DNA from: Cristatella mucedo
Lineage: Eukaryota > Bryozoa > Phylactolaemata > Cristatellidae
Direction: 5' to 3'
Assembly: GCA_009760855.2 (NCBI GenBank)
Contig: WPIO01000059.1
Coordinates: 1,827,501 to 1,891,500, forward strand
DNA: 64,000 nucleotides
Shown in pieces: positions 1 to 37,506 of the stretch. Position 1 is the first letter of the stretch. Every line of letters begins with the position of its first letter. Under the pieces are notes generated by a model. That model saw only the letters and a list, made by a program, of their open reading frames with translations, searched no databases and had not been told where the DNA came from. The position numbers and the translations under genes are program-made.

Positions 1-104
1 TTTTTGACTCTCACTCACACTCACTAACCAAGTAGCTCACTTTAGTTAACCTTGCACTTTCTCTCCTGCATGCTTTCCTCGTCTTACTTTATACTCCAAA
101 TTCA

Positions 105-675
105 CCACGTCCAACTCACCTATTTAGGACAGCATTTAGTGGATCCCCGTGATTCGTCCTTGATGTGCTTATGCGTACTGATACTGTGCATGCGGCCACT
201 GACCACACTTGCATGCCGACCCTGTGCATGTCACCCCTAACCATGTTATTCATGTTGTTTATCAAGCCTTTCTTACGCAATGTCAACTACTCTCCAGCTG
301 CCGACTATTGCTCATCCTTTTCAGCGGTCCTGAACTGCTACTTCCATGGTACTCACTACCTCAACTGCTCTCCTGACTCTGCTGTGCTTCCCACTTTCTC
401 TTTGTTGCGTGAGACGAAGTCTGTTGGCTACCGAATGCGTACCGAAAGCCGCTTAGGCTGTGGGTTCGCTATACAAAACTCTCCTGTGTAAGACCCACAC
501 AGTCTTTATGGCTTTGTGGAGTTAAAGACGGAGATACATTATATTACATTACATGATATTACTCACCATTCAATCGCATTTCCCTTTGCAGCAAATGTAG
601 AGCGCCTAGCAAGAGATTGAGTTATCTGAGGGCACTTTATCAAGTGCATTATTGTTATTATTATCATTATTATAA
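105..675 (+). repeat. L1-family LINE 3' end, interrupted by LINE2
   Basis: The 3' end of the (ATT)n-tailed LINE runs from about 105 to 265 and resumes at about 556-675, ending in AGATTGAGTT...GTGCATTATTG. The gap is filled by a LINE2 3' end (266-555). The two halves are collinear with intact copies elsewhere, for example 60950-61303. Confidence 0.8.
266..555 (+). repeat. LINE2 3' end, (TTACA)n tail, nested
   Basis: A 5'-truncated non-LTR element sharing its 3' end with copies near 59590-59938 and 63725-63896. Shared landmarks are TTCTCTTTGTTGCGTGAGAC, GCTATACAAAACTCTCCTG and GGAGATACATTA, then TTACATTACAT. It sits inside an L1-family tail. Confidence 0.75.
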
Positions 676-1622
676 AACGTAAATAAGGCTGAGCCAGTAT
701 ACTTTATTGGCAAAGCACTACTTGGGTCACACAGGCTTGTGTCCTCCGAGCGTACATTTTATCCTGTGAGAGGAGCCAAAGAGAGAATACAATAGAGAAG
801 AAGCAGCAGCATCTCCGAGGAGCTGCTGCTCTGAGGAGCTTCTCGGAGCGAGGAGCAGGTCCTCGGAGCTGCTGCTCTCAGCCGTCAAACCTTCAAGACC
901 CAGGTAGACTTCTTTACAATGGATTGGGGCTATGCGTGCTCCAGAATTTCAAAATTCGCTTAGTAGACCGACGGCCTTCTTCCGTGGTACTGAGTCTGAG
1001 GGAAAGTTTCGCATCGAGCTCGCGATGATCCCATGACCTGAAGATTCGTGGTCCAGTGCTCCAGTGCCACCGGATGCCCAATGAGCCACCGAGGCTACCA
1101 CAACAGAGCACTCTCAACGCACTGGCTTCACATTTCCACTTGCCAGGTGTACTATCTGGATACGTGTTTACGTTTTTAATCGATAATTGAATGCCAAGCT
1201 TTCATAATTACGACTGCTGTAGCAAGACATGCCTCATGCCCAACGCTGCCACACCAGCTGCAGTCAAGTAGGAGTGCAGTGGTGTATGGTGGGACAGCTG
1301 CTCAACTGTGGGAGGAGTGCTCGTGCACGGCCGACGTCACCGGCCATTACCTTCGGCTGACTTGCTGGTAGAGGCCAGACTTCGCCGTGTGATTGTGGAG
1401 GAGACACTGATTACCTGCCATCGGTAGATGCACGACTGAAGTGCTGTGTGGCATTCAAATGAAGCTCACCGTAAGCTTCGATTGAGTGACATATGTACTG
1501 AGTCCAATATATACTTGTGTGTGGATGTGCTTTCAATGTGAGAGGAGTTAGACAAGAGTTCATCTTTGGGATGCGCAATAAAGTAAAGGTCAGCAGATTC
1601 AATAGTAACCTCATTTAGGTAG

Positions 1623-1745
1623 GTGGCAGAAGAGCCTCAGCTGCTATGCACCCTGCTTCTAGTGGGCAATAAAGGATTGCCTGCCTCAGGACTCGAACTC
1701 ACATCGTGGATCGTCGAGTGAGTGCATCTTACCCTAAACCCCCCC
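1623..1745 (-). repeat. SINE B copy (degraded)
   Basis: Reverse-strand match to the tRNA-derived SINE B: GGCAGAAGAGCC, the AATAAAGGATTGCC block, and a B-box-like GAGTCCTGAG region on the minus strand. The head is partly lost. Confidence 0.65.
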
Positions 1746-2536
1746 TGATAGCATCAGATCAAGGGTTACAGTCAGCTGAGCATCTGTCTGTTCTCCAGGC
1801 ACTAACCGAAGGCTCGAGTAACGTAGTAAGTAACCGAAGGCTCGAGTAACGTAAGTAGGGCACGAAGTGCTTCGAGGTGCTCCCTTCACATCGAATGGTC
1901 AAACAATGATGAAGTGCTGTCAGCCCTAATTGGTAGTTAAAGTTGGGGAAATGAGCCAGCCGCATGGTTTGCACAGGCTTGTAGTAGCAGCTAAGGCTGC
2001 CTGCATGTACAGACAGTTTTACAGTCCTTGGAGGCAGTTGACCCCCCCACCCACGAGGTAGTTTTATAGTTGTCCTAAGTTGGATGCCACGACCGATCGG
2101 GAGACTGTGGCTGTCGGTGCCGGAGCCCCCGGAATTAACTGCATGCTGACAGCTGGGCAAACAGTTGCTAGTTGATGTGGTTAGCTGAAAAATTTCCCGC
2201 TGGTCTTGCTGACACCGGAGCTTTTAGTGGCACACCTGTCCGGCACTCCGAAGGCTAGCTGCTTGCTGCACTCATGTATGCTGCCCCCCTACCCAATAGG
2301 TGGGGGACAGGGCAGGCTGGTGTGCTGCCGAGCTGGTTAGCCGCCTGCCGGATTTTTCAGTTGATGCCCAAGCAGATCGGCTTTTATAGTTTTTTTTTTT
2401 ACCAAAATAAAGGGAAGGATGTAATACTGCCAGGTGCTTTATCATGCCATGTTTCTCTGGACTCCTGTCGCTTCGTTTTTTCCCCTGACCAACCAATAAT
2501 GAGGCCAGCTAACAGCTGCACTCATTTCCTCTGCAG

Positions 2537-2675
2537 ACTTTTGGACGTCTGCTGCCCCAACCAGACCAGCAACCGGGAGATGACGTTGACGCTCATCTTT
2601 GAATACATCGAGCAGGACCTGTCGGCTTTCATTTCCCAGTGCCCGCCACCGGGACTGCCTCTGCACTTGGTCAAG
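2537..2675 (+). CDS. CDK4/6: CDK4/6 exon: end of N-lobe, hinge
   Basis: Acceptor follows ttcctctgcag; donor is AAG|GTGAGG. It encodes [20 protein letters not shown], then [14 protein letters not shown], the strand and hinge that match CDK6 '[27 protein letters not shown]'. The first base completes a codon from an unseen upstream exon. Confidence 0.9.
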
Positions 2676-5600
2676 GTGAGGGACACGGTTAATTTATCTG
2701 CGTATTGCACGGCGATGTCACTTTTGCGGCCGTAGAGCAGCATTCTGGGAGTCGAAGGTCGAGCTGCAGTCGTGGCCTTTGCACCAGGCTTTTGCGACCA
2801 GTGACGTAGCCATGGGAGCTTATTGAGAGGTAGGGAAGGCTGCAAATATCCTTTTCCATCGTAGCACTGGTTCTGCTTTTGAGTTAGTGTAGATGCTTTC
2901 CAGTGTCACGTGTTGTGTGCTGTACAGCCTGCTAGTATCATTTGACTACACTGTCCCTAACCTCTTACACTGTAAGAACTGCTTGTAGGTTTAGCCTAAT
3001 GACACCGATATAGATGAAATTGAACAGTTTTGACTCGCTGTGGTGACTCACTTTGGACTCACATGATCCCTTTCAGCTTCGTGTCGGCATCGCGCGGCTT
3101 GTTACTCAGCAACAACAGCAGTAGCATTCACGATCCAGCATGGCCATTCTCATCCGAGAGCATGCTGTGCATGCAGTTTTTGCTTTCACTTTTGGCCCTT
3201 CTCATGCTTTTGATATCAAGCTAGTTTGCAAACAAGCCCCCACGGGCTGCTGCTCGTCGGCTGCGCATATCGGTCACGGCCGCCATCCGTTCGCTTAGGA
3301 TCTCATGCGTCAGATGTTCCACGGACTCGACTTCCTGCACGCCAACAAGATCGTGCACCGCGACCTGAAGCCCCAGAACCTGCTGCTCGCTCGCGGTCGA
3401 CAGCTGAAGATCGCCGATTTCGGCTTGGCCCGATTGTACTCGTTCTCCATGGTGCTCACGTCCGTCGTGGTGACGCTGTGGTACCGTGCGCCCGAAGTGC
3501 TGCTACAGGCACGCTACGCATCGCCCGTCGACATGTGGAGCTGTGGCTGCATCTTCGTGGAGATGTGCACGAAGCGCCCACTGTTCGCCGGCCAATCCGA
3601 CATCGATATGCTGCACAAGATATTCGGGTGAGTGCATTCACTCGGGCGTCGAGTGCTTAGACAGATGATGTGCCCCTCCCTTCCCTACCTGCTTCAGCGA
3701 CTCCGGCTGCCGACCTGCACGGAATCATTGAGGCAGCCTGGCCCGATCGAGCCAGGCTGCCGCAGATGCTGGTGCCGGCCGGGAGGGAACATGCTTCCGC
3801 TGTCGGTTGGAACCTGCCGACAGAGAAAGCTAGCTGCATGACGACAGCGTGTTCGAGCCAGGCTGCAGATGCTGGTGCCGGCCGGCAGGGAACATGCTTC
3901 CGCTGTCGGTTGGAACCTGCCGACAGAGAAAGCTAGCTGCATGACGACAGCGTGTTCGAGCCAGGCTGCAGATGCTGGTGCCGGCCGGCAGGGAACATGC
4001 TTCCGCTGTCGGTTGGAACCTGCCGACAGAGAAAGCTAGCTGCATGACGACAGCGTGTTCGAGCCAGGCTGCAGATGCTGGTGCCGGCCGGCAGGGAACA
4101 TGCTTCCGCTGTCGGTTGGAACCTGCCGACAGCGGAACCTGGTCACACCGCCGTGTCACGTGGCACGTTTCTGCCACTTTCCCTGCCCGATTATGAGCAC
4201 CGAGCGATCGTTTAGGCCAGCGACAATCGGGTACTACTAACCTTTCCTAATGGACGTTCCTAGGGCGAGGTGATAGTTGCCCGTGAATTTGCCACCGTCG
4301 TGCAAGCTAGCGCTGTTCTAAGCTTTGCTCGCTTGCTGGGTGTGTGTGGCTTTGCTTTGTCTCAAGTGTTCGTTGTGAGAGCTGCACATATTTTCTCTCA
4401 GAGGAGTTGCAAAAGACCCGAATGGAGATTTAACTCTCTCAGGGCGCTATGCAAACAAACTCCTGACAGTACTTAGGGCAGAATTTATTGCCTGCCAGAT
4501 AGGCAGATGTCAGTAAGGATGTCGCCGGGAATGCTGGGCTCTTGTGATTGAGTGGCGTGTGCCCTGGTCCTCCAGCGTCTAGCATGCCTTGCAATGGTTG
4601 TGTTGGTACTGTTCTGCAGCCGATTTTCAAGGGCCGAGTTCTCTAGCGATTCGGGAGGATTCTAAAAAGCTCGGACTCGGACCTCGGTGAAGGGAGCCCG
4701 GCCGGCCCTTTCCTTAAGCAGTCTCCTAGATCCGTGGTCTCCCCTCCCAACACAGAGTCAGACGAAGGTGAAGCTGTCCGAAACTCCTGCGAAAACATGC
4801 TTTGGCTTTTAAAAGGAAATGGCCGCATTTATTGGATGCGGACTTATTTTTTGCACCGAATGGGCGCCGACAAAAAGGGCTCCACGTAAGAAATCGATTT
4901 CAGCGAAGTCGGAGGAATCTTGGCAGTGCAGCAGGAGCACCACCGCGGAAGCCTCTTTTGACTCTGAAGAGACTCCGGCGGCCATTTGGAGGGCCGGAAG
5001 CAGGATTCCTTGCGAGGCAGGCTCAGGCAGGCCCATCCAAAAAAATTGGTGGGTCTCCATAGAACAGTCTCAAAGGTGGAGTCGTCCGGAAGTACTTTAG
5101 CTCATCTAAAAAAAATGGCCATTTTCCATTTTATTAGAGCCCGAATGAAGGTCTATCTGTATGGAGTGCAAGCCGTGTGCAAGCCTCCTTGCGCCTGCCA
5201 CTCTTAAAGAAAAGAAAGTGTACATGATTTGAAGAGCCTGAAGCCTCTTGCTGGAGACCGTCTGCAAGTTACCTCTTTAACATATCTAAAATGATGAGCA
5301 CCCTTTTGAAAAACGTTAAAAGCACGATATCATCTGGAATTCGACCCCAAGCCTGCTGGTGCACAGAGCAGGTGCTAGTGCAGCAGTTATTTTAAGGAGC
5401 TTTGCCTACAGAAAATGCTATAAAAAATGCTGTGTAAACCAGATAATCCCTGCTCTCTGGAAGCTTGATGAGCAAACCGGAAGGGGCAAAGGGACTTAAA
5501 CTCGTTGAGCGTGCTTTAGTGCCGACGACTCTGCCATACCGATCCGTTGCTGCATGCTTTAAACAATATGATTCATTTGCATAGCGCCCCAAGAGAACTT

Positions 5601-6161
5601 AATCTCTATTCAGGCGCTTCACATATGCCACGGGGCTCGAGCCCGTGAACTCAGCCGGACCATGGTCAGGGCGAGCACCTTAACCGCTGGACTAAACCAG
5701 CTCGGCTTTAACCCAGCAGTGTTAGCCCACAGTTGAGTTCAGCGTGGGAGTATGGGAGAATGCAAGGCTATGCCGTATGCGTTCGATTCATTTTATGGCC
5801 AAGCAACCCTAAAACTAAGCGTCGGTCGGATGCTTTGCCTATCTCACAGTAAAGCTTAGTCGTTTGCTGTAGTCGCCGTGCGTCTTAGCTTACCGATGGA
5901 GCGATTGTTGGCAGAGAGCTGTGGCCCTGTCATACTGCTGCAAGCGACTGAGGTGCATGCTAGGCGCCGCGGTCTCATCCTTTGCCGTTGGTCACTTCAT
6001 GCATTTCCTGCTGCCACTCGTAGCATCATCGGCCTGCCCGATGCGTGCGACTGGCCCGGCGACATCACTCTGCCTCGATCGGCCTTCGCCTTCACCCCGA
6101 GGCTGCCCTTCGATGAGCTGGTGCCAGAACTGGACTCGACCGGCAAGGACCTGCTCGAGGT

Positions 6162-6255
<94 letters not shown>

Positions 6256-6718
6256 CGGCGCTCGCTCGCGCTCCCAAGCAGCTGCGACAAAGTCGGGTCG
6301 ATAATCTACAGATCAAGCCTCGCTAGCAGCTCGTTCTCCCTCAGCTGCAGCAGCTCAATCGCAGAGGTGGCCTGCCACGCTCCAGCTGTGGCTTCGTGTG
6401 GGCACGGCTGCTGCAGCGCTATGCTTTTCGTGTCATCTCGTGAGTGGCCGCGCATAGAGAACCGCGTCCAAAGCACGCCACTGCCTTGCTGTTTTGTAGA
6501 AGCTGCTCCACTTCAACCCCGGCGAGCGTCTGACAGCCGCCGGTGCGCTGGCGCACCCATATTTTGCCGGCATGGACGATGCAGCCAGCTCGCCTGATGT
6601 GCAGCCTCCCGGAAGTGTCGGCAGCATCAGCGGCACCTCATCTCTGGACAGCAGCAGCAGCACTGGCAGCACGGCGGATGATATTCACTCGGGCTACGAC
6701 ACGCCTGCCAGCAAATGA
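2537..6718 (+). CDS. CDK4/6: cyclin-dependent kinase 4/6 homologue, 3' four exons
   Basis: Serine/threonine kinase that pairs with D-type cyclins and phosphorylates RB-family proteins to pass the G1/S point (family knowledge). Coding exons 2537-2675, 3299-3627, 6024-6159 and 6500-6718 join in frame across GT/AG introns. Visible kinase features: the catalytic loop [14 protein letters not shown], the activation-segment stretch [17 protein letters not shown] typical of CDK4/6, and the C-lobe run [15 protein letters not shown] that matches CDK6 'GLPGEEDWPRDVALP'. The protein ends in a Ser-rich tail after HPYF. The glycine loop and the PLSTIRE-type helix are not seen in 1-2536, so the first exons should lie left of the window. 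The first exon here starts in mid-codon (phase 2). The gene is convergent with MARS1, about 1.75 kb between stop codons. CDK4/6 rather than CDK1/2 is judged from the activation segment and the region after it. Confidence 0.93.
3299..3627 (+). CDS. CDK4/6: CDK4/6 exon: catalytic loop and activation segment
   Basis: Acceptor is cgcttag|GAT; donor is GG|GTGAGT. It carries [19 protein letters not shown] (catalytic Asp and Asn), [14 protein letters not shown] (Mg-binding DFG), WYRAPEVLL and [13 protein letters not shown]. This is the most diagnostic kinase exon. Confidence 0.95.
3735..4131. repeat. 103-bp minisatellite, about 3.8 copies
   Basis: The word GTTCGAGCCAGGCTGCAGAT recurs at 3851, 3954 and 4057, exactly 103 bp apart, with a partial first unit from about 3735. 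Units are nearly identical and rich in GCCGGCCGGC and CCTGCCGACAG. It lies in the CDK4/6 intron just after the catalytic-loop exon. Confidence 0.9.
4405..4465 (+). repeat. LINE/SINE tail fragment (degenerate)
   Basis: GGAGATTTAACTCTCTCAGG followed by GCGCTATGCAAAC resembles the shared LINE/SINE A 3' stem-loop. It is too short to assign to a family. Confidence 0.35.
5565..5706 (-). repeat. SINE A copy
   Basis: Minus-strand tRNA-like head: GAGCTGGTTTAGTCCAGCGG (A box), then GGGCTCGAGCCC-type B box, then the tail GCGCCTGAATAGAGATTAAG and GGGGCGCTATGCAAATGAAT. It lies in the CDK4/6 intron, antisense to the gene. Confidence 0.85.
6024..6159 (+). CDS. CDK4/6: CDK4/6 exon: C-lobe insert region
   Basis: Acceptor is actcgtag|C; donor is GAG|GTGAGG. 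It encodes [20 protein letters not shown] and ends in [10 protein letters not shown], matching CDK6 'DIDELGKDLL'. The donor runs straight into an 89-bp (GA)n tract. Confidence 0.9.
6165..6253. repeat. (GA)n microsatellite
   Basis: An unbroken GA run of about 89 bp that begins a few bases after the CDK4/6 splice donor at 6160. Confidence 0.97.
6500..6718 (+). CDS. CDK4/6: CDK4/6 last exon and stop
   Basis: Acceptor is gttttgtag|AAG. It encodes [20 protein letters not shown] then YFAGMD, the end of the kinase fold. A Ser/Thr/Gly-rich tail of about 45 residues follows, then TGA. The tail shows no known domain. Confidence 0.9.
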   Translation, partial: KLLHFNPGERLTAAGALAHPYFAGMDDAASSPDVQPPGSVGSISGTSSLDSSSSTGSTADDIHSGYDTPASK

Positions 6719-8467
6719 AAAAGTAATCGAGAGGGAGTGTTAGGGAGGTAGTGGCAGTGCCGACCACCCAGGCCGAGGGCCCACACTGCCACACAGGTGT
6801 CAACTGTAGATTTGACACCGGCCAATGCAGCTGGCAGCCATCGGCTCCACTGCACCATCGCCTCCCACACTGCTACGCTTGGCCCATCCTCCATTCGTTG
6901 TTCTTCCGTTTTTTTGCCTCTTGGACCATTATTTTTTTCTCGTAGTGGTACTTTACCCATGTTTACACGCCTTGTGCAATGGAGTCATTCGCTTTGGGAA
7001 AGGCCGGCTTGTAGTTATTTGTCCACACCATCTTTTTTACGGCCGTTTGTAATTGCTGCAGCTTGCTGGTGATCTCCGGTATGCAGCTGGCTGCAGGAAT
7101 GTGCCTGCGGCTACTTCGTGGCTCGCCTGCTAGCGCTACTGCTGGCACGTTGATCGTGCTGCCGCCGCTAGCCACTGCTTGAGGTCGCAAGATCGTGAGC
7201 AGTGCAGCATGCAGTTGCTAGATCTTACCTCCAGATCTGTCCATCGATCTTTTGAACGCGGGTGCATGTCTGCAGCCCTTGCAGATTGCGCTTGAGCTGC
7301 AGGACAGTGACTGCCTTGCTACCGACCATCTGGCACGGTTTCAGCACCGAAGCCCCAGCTGATTAATGTTCTTGCTGATTTTTTTATACAAGCGGTGCTA
7401 GACAGGGCTGTTGCATCAGCCAGACATGGCAAGCAAGTGGTATGACTTGTCCCCCGTTGCCTCTGGCTCTATGTTGCAGCCACAAATTAGGTTGGGACTT
7501 TGACCGTGTGCAATGCTAAAGCAGAATACGTAAGAGATGCCAAGAGTGATGGACATGTTTGATCTGACCATCTGTAGTCTGTAGCTTTATTTTGTCTTGT
7601 GTATTTTGAATATCGTGTGCATATGCTGCAGTGCACCCTGTGTATGCGGCTTAGAGCAGCGTGCATTGCTGGTGCTCCTGTGTCTTCATTCATTGGCCTT
7701 GAACTCGATGCCACCTCTGAGCCTGGTCAGGCTACTTGGCTGTATTTCTAATATTAATTATATGCACGTGTGTTCGAAGATGTCTTGGCTATCGGAGGAT
7801 CTTCTAGTGCACAGTGAAGTTGCGGCCAGTTCGCCCAGTTGCTGCAGGATTTGGGGCTCTGCGAAGGCCGTGATGCTTTCGAAGGCCACGAGAGCAGGCA
7901 GCAGTCTCAGCGAGCCCTATTATCTGACAGTACTGGTAGGCCTTCCACTTGCTTCTGATTAAGCTATTATTGCCCAGCACATGAATATCGTTTCTGCAGC
8001 AGTAGCAGTTGGGTACACATCGTCGCATCGGTCGAAGCCCAGCTGTAATTGCTTATCGATGGCCTATTGATCACTGTCCCCTCTTTAGGGTTATGCAACT
8101 ACACTAACAGATTACAGCTGTCTGGTAGACGATAGATAGAGGACCTTTGCAGCAACAATGGCAGTGGATAAATAGGAAGGTAGGATTGCATCATCGCCTG
8201 GTGTATCAATAATGCTTAGCTGATGGGATCAGGTAGTTGGCAGCTGCGATTGGCTTTGCAGCAGCCCCGATCGCCGGCCACTTAGTCGTAGCTCTGGCCA
8301 TTCGCAGGTCTTCAGTACTCACGCACAGCACGGTTAGAGGAGACAAAGAAATGCAACGTCACAGCCACGGCAAAGACATTTAATGTGCTTTTACGTAAGC
8401 AGCTGCCGACACTCAAGCGTTGGATGTTTGCATTGTTGGCCGAAGCTTGCCGAACCTAGGCCGGACT
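6719..8467. other. 3' UTR / intergenic between convergent CDK4/6 and MARS1
   Basis: No repeat family or coding exon recognised. It should hold the 3' UTR of the kinase and the short 3' UTR of MARS1. I see no clear AATAAA for the kinase. Confidence 0.5.
8379..8384 (-). promoter_or_regulatory. possible polyadenylation signal ATTAAA of MARS1
   Basis: The minus strand reads ATTAAA about 85 bp after the MARS1 stop. ATTAAA is the commonest variant hexamer, but the spacing is the only support. Confidence 0.35.
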
Positions 8468-34425
<25,958 letters not shown>

Positions 34426-35557
34426 CTGCAAGGCGCAGGCAGAGCCTGCCCTTCACCGTGGCCTAAAACAGCGACATCGCGAGTAAACAAGATTGAAATA
34501 CATACACGAAACCTTACTGTAAGGGGTTGACGGAAAGTCTACGGTGACAGCCGCCACCGCCATTCGGTGCTAGCACGCACGTCAAGATAGCACGTCAGCT
34601 GCGGCGAGTGCCCAGGTGACAACGACGAAAGTCGGCACAGAAGGACAGCAGACGTAGTGGGCTAGATAGGAGCTTGCATGACTCCAAGTGGGGCAACATG
34701 GCTGACACACCGGTGTGTGCACGTTTGACTGTAATGTCTCGTACATTCCACGAGAGCCTCGTTGTACAACCGGAAACGCCAAGCACCCCAAACCGACACA
34801 AGGAGGAGAAACACCTAGACAGAGTCATCAGGCCTAAACGGCTGACGTTTTAACAGTGGCTGTTGCTTTGCTCAAGCAACCGGTATGTCGACCGAGGCCC
34901 ATGGCCATATGATGCACAGCAGCTGAGGCACCGGAAGCCGGTGTGAGAACAAGCAAAACCAATTATTAGCGACTTTGTTACACGGTTCTGTCGCAAATAC
35001 ACATCTGTAGGAGCCGGTGGCTTACCTCAAAACTCAGGGCTTGGCAAACTAAAATTGTGCATGTACACGAAAAACTGACCTCTAATCCAATTCTTGGTCA
35101 GGGTCACTACTTTGTAGGGCAAAGTTTTGCCCTATTCCTTTAACAGAGCCAGCCAAAACCACTAAAAACTAACATTTTTGCCAAGCGTCCTCAGAGATCT
35201 CAATCTCTTTCTAAGAACTTAAAAATATCCTGCAAAGGCAGCATGACCGTATGGCTAGTGGTAACATGCACAATTTCAGCATGCATAATGTGGTTAGTGG
35301 TAACACGCACAATGTCAGGACTTATAAGCAAACATACAAAGGCCAATTCACACGGACCCAGCTAATGCTGTGAGGAAGTGGTGCACTTTAGCCACTTTTT
35401 TAGGGTCAAGTCACGACATATCATGACGTCAGTCTGGAAAGAGTTCCTGGCTTTCAGGGCATACAAATTAAAGGCACTGTCTCCAAAAGCCTTGAGGCAC
35501 AGATAAACGACTCGAGTCACAAGAGCAGGTGGTACGCCGAAAAGACTGTTTAAAAAA

Positions 35558-35717
35558 ATCCTAGCTGATTAAACAGCCTCTTTTTGTATAGCGATAGAAG
35601 AGCCTTTACGGCTATCACCACCGCTTGCAGTGGCGATAAAGGATCGCCCACCGCAGGAATCGAACCCACGACCTCGGGACCGAGGTCGTGAAAGCAACCA
35701 CCTAACCTAGTGTGCCA
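35558..35717 (-). repeat. SINE B copy, nested in a LINE
   Basis: Reverse copy: AGCTGATTAAACAGCCTC, ACGGCTATCACCACCGCTTG, GGATCGCCCACCGCAGGAAT, B box GATTCGAACCCACGA on the complement, and the GGCACACTAGGT head. Intact-looking. Confidence 0.88.
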
Positions 35718-36529
35718 TAATTACCTACCTTAAGATTAGAAAGCATTTCGGACAGGTCCGGATCAGGGCAAGAAGAATGAAGGAACAAACAAGTGAATCT
35801 TTGGTGGCGAAGTCTCGAAGTTCACGACAGACAAGCTTAGCTGAAGAGCTGTGCTACAACTGCAAGCATTTTCATTGCAGGCAAGAAGACCTACAAATGG
35901 CGATTCGTAGGAGCCTCGATGGCATGTCGGAAGTGCATGAACCAGCTTGGCTGTTGCACTTATTTTGAAAGCTCAAATTTTTTCAATGCTGCATAACTGA
36001 AAGTTGGCAGACTTGACAGTGGAGCTGATATGGTCACTTAGCAAAAAGGTTATTTCGGAACAAGACATCTAGATTCCGTGCAGAGGCTAGAGAAGCTACG
36101 CTGGCCAAGCCCATTTTGAGGGCTCGGTGTCATAAGTTTTAGAGACACTACGTTTGCTACTAATTAGTAAGTTGGTTTCATCGTCATTCGATTTGGAAAT
36201 GTTTGCCGTCCAAGTACAAATGTCAGCAAGACATGCTGCTGACATGGAGTTGACAGATCGGCCTAGCTCTGCAGAGGCACACACAACGTCAGGGCTGTCA
36301 CGGGTCGTTTGACAGTATCAGCACACGATGGTGGTATCTTTATTTTCCTCTCACCTGCTGATGATGCTGGTTGAAGTTAATCCACGAAAGTCAAGGAAAA
36401 ATTAGCCTAAGTTGACAAGGCGAGTCTCACAGAGAAGCAGTATTCCGACAAATGGCAGCTTAATTGTCATGCAAGAAGCCCGAATAAATGGCATAGGGTC
36501 AGACACGTGACATTAATATATATCGACAC

Positions 36530-36720
36530 GTGTAATTCTGCAAAGCCACCAAGACTCAGTGGGTATCACCCTGGAGAGCTCCTACAGCTTAAGTAAAACC
36601 TAAGCAGCTTTCAATGAGCGTACATTAGCTGAGAACTTTATCTCACGAGACTTAAAGTGAATGCAAACAGCATAGCTGAGTCAGGACAGTAGCAGAATTC
36701 AGCAGACGAGAAGCAGCAGC
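36530..36720 (-). repeat. LINE2 3' end (degraded)
   Basis: AAAGCCACCAAGACTCAGTG, AAGCAGCTTTCAATGAGCGT and CAGCATAGCTGAGTCAGGAC match the reversed LINE2 end. The (TTACA) tail is lost. Confidence 0.6.
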
Positions 36721-37209
36721 ACAAGACGGCTGACAAGCATATGCACGAGTCGGCAGCAATGGAGAAAATTTTACTGCGCCAGAATGGTTGAGTTCCACTG
36801 CCTAAGATCAGCAGAGCAAAAGCTTCTGCTACAGACGAAACATAATTTACTGTCCAGATACGGCGTGAGAGCACGAGGTCAAAAATGATGAAGCCAGGTA
36901 TGAAGGTCTAAATCCACAGTGGGCCTTGCAAGTCAATGTAAGAACTTGATTCTGTATTAATTGATCGATCAGCCGTTGTCGCCTTGTGGAACTCAACAGC
37001 TGACTGGTCTGCTGGATGTGATATTACCACCACGTAAGGAATGGTCATGATCGGACAAGTATGATGCAAACCATAGAAAAACCTCATCAGCCGGATATTG
37101 CTGTTCTCATTTGTTCAAATAGAATGCAGTGATCAATAGTGTCAAATGCAGCCAATAAATCCAGCGGACTAAGCTGAGTATAGGTCAGCTGGTTGCACAG
37201 CATCCTTTA

Positions 37210-37335
37210 AATAGCAGCAGAATAATTTTAGAGGCAGTCACCCTGCTAGCAGCAGACAATAAAAGATTGGCTGCTTCAGGACTCAAACTCATGACCTGGA
37301 TTGTGAAGTGCAAGCACATTAACCCTGTGCTAAGA
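37210..37335 (-). repeat. SINE B copy (degraded)
   Basis: AATAAAAGATTGGCTGCTTC, AGGACTCAAACTCATGACCT, then a tRNA-like head remnant GTGCAAGCACATTAACCCTG. Confidence 0.65.
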
Positions 37336-37506
37336 AGCAAAAGCTAAGGCTGCAACTCTACCACCATCGTTGCTACCTAAACTGTCACTGGCCATATCGT
37401 GGAGGGCAGTTTCAGAGAAATGGCATTATGTAAATTACACCTATCTGTTAGATCAATCGTGCCGACATGCTCCACAAGCTGCCTACCGGTACGATTTTTT
37501 TTAGAA

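Larger units (their letters stand above)
1..2536. other. repeat-rich DNA left of the first recognised CDK4/6 exon
   Basis: Probably an intron of the kinase gene. It contains a LINE tail split by a second LINE (105-675) and a SINE B copy (1623-1745). A short GAGCAGCAG-rich patch lies near 795-880. I see no coding exon in 680-1620 or 1750-2536. Confidence 0.5.
35165..37205 (-). repeat. L1-family LINE, longest copy, split by SINE B
   Basis: Reversed and degraded LINE extending from the 3' end upstream into the reverse transcriptase core. On the minus strand near 37130-37160 it reads LAAFDTIDHCIL, the RT motif A block with its catalytic Asp, typical of CR1/L2/Jockey-group enzymes. SINE B (35558-35717) and a LINE2 piece (36530-36720) interrupt it. 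Confidence 0.75.

Noticed and set aside
3735-4131. Regularly spaced repeats as a CRISPR array
   Set aside because: The 103-bp units are contiguous with no unique spacers, in an animal intron.
5878-6597. Long + frame with Arg-Glu repeats
   Set aside because: The repeat is the (GA)n tract read in frame; the true CDK4/6 exons on either side use other borders.
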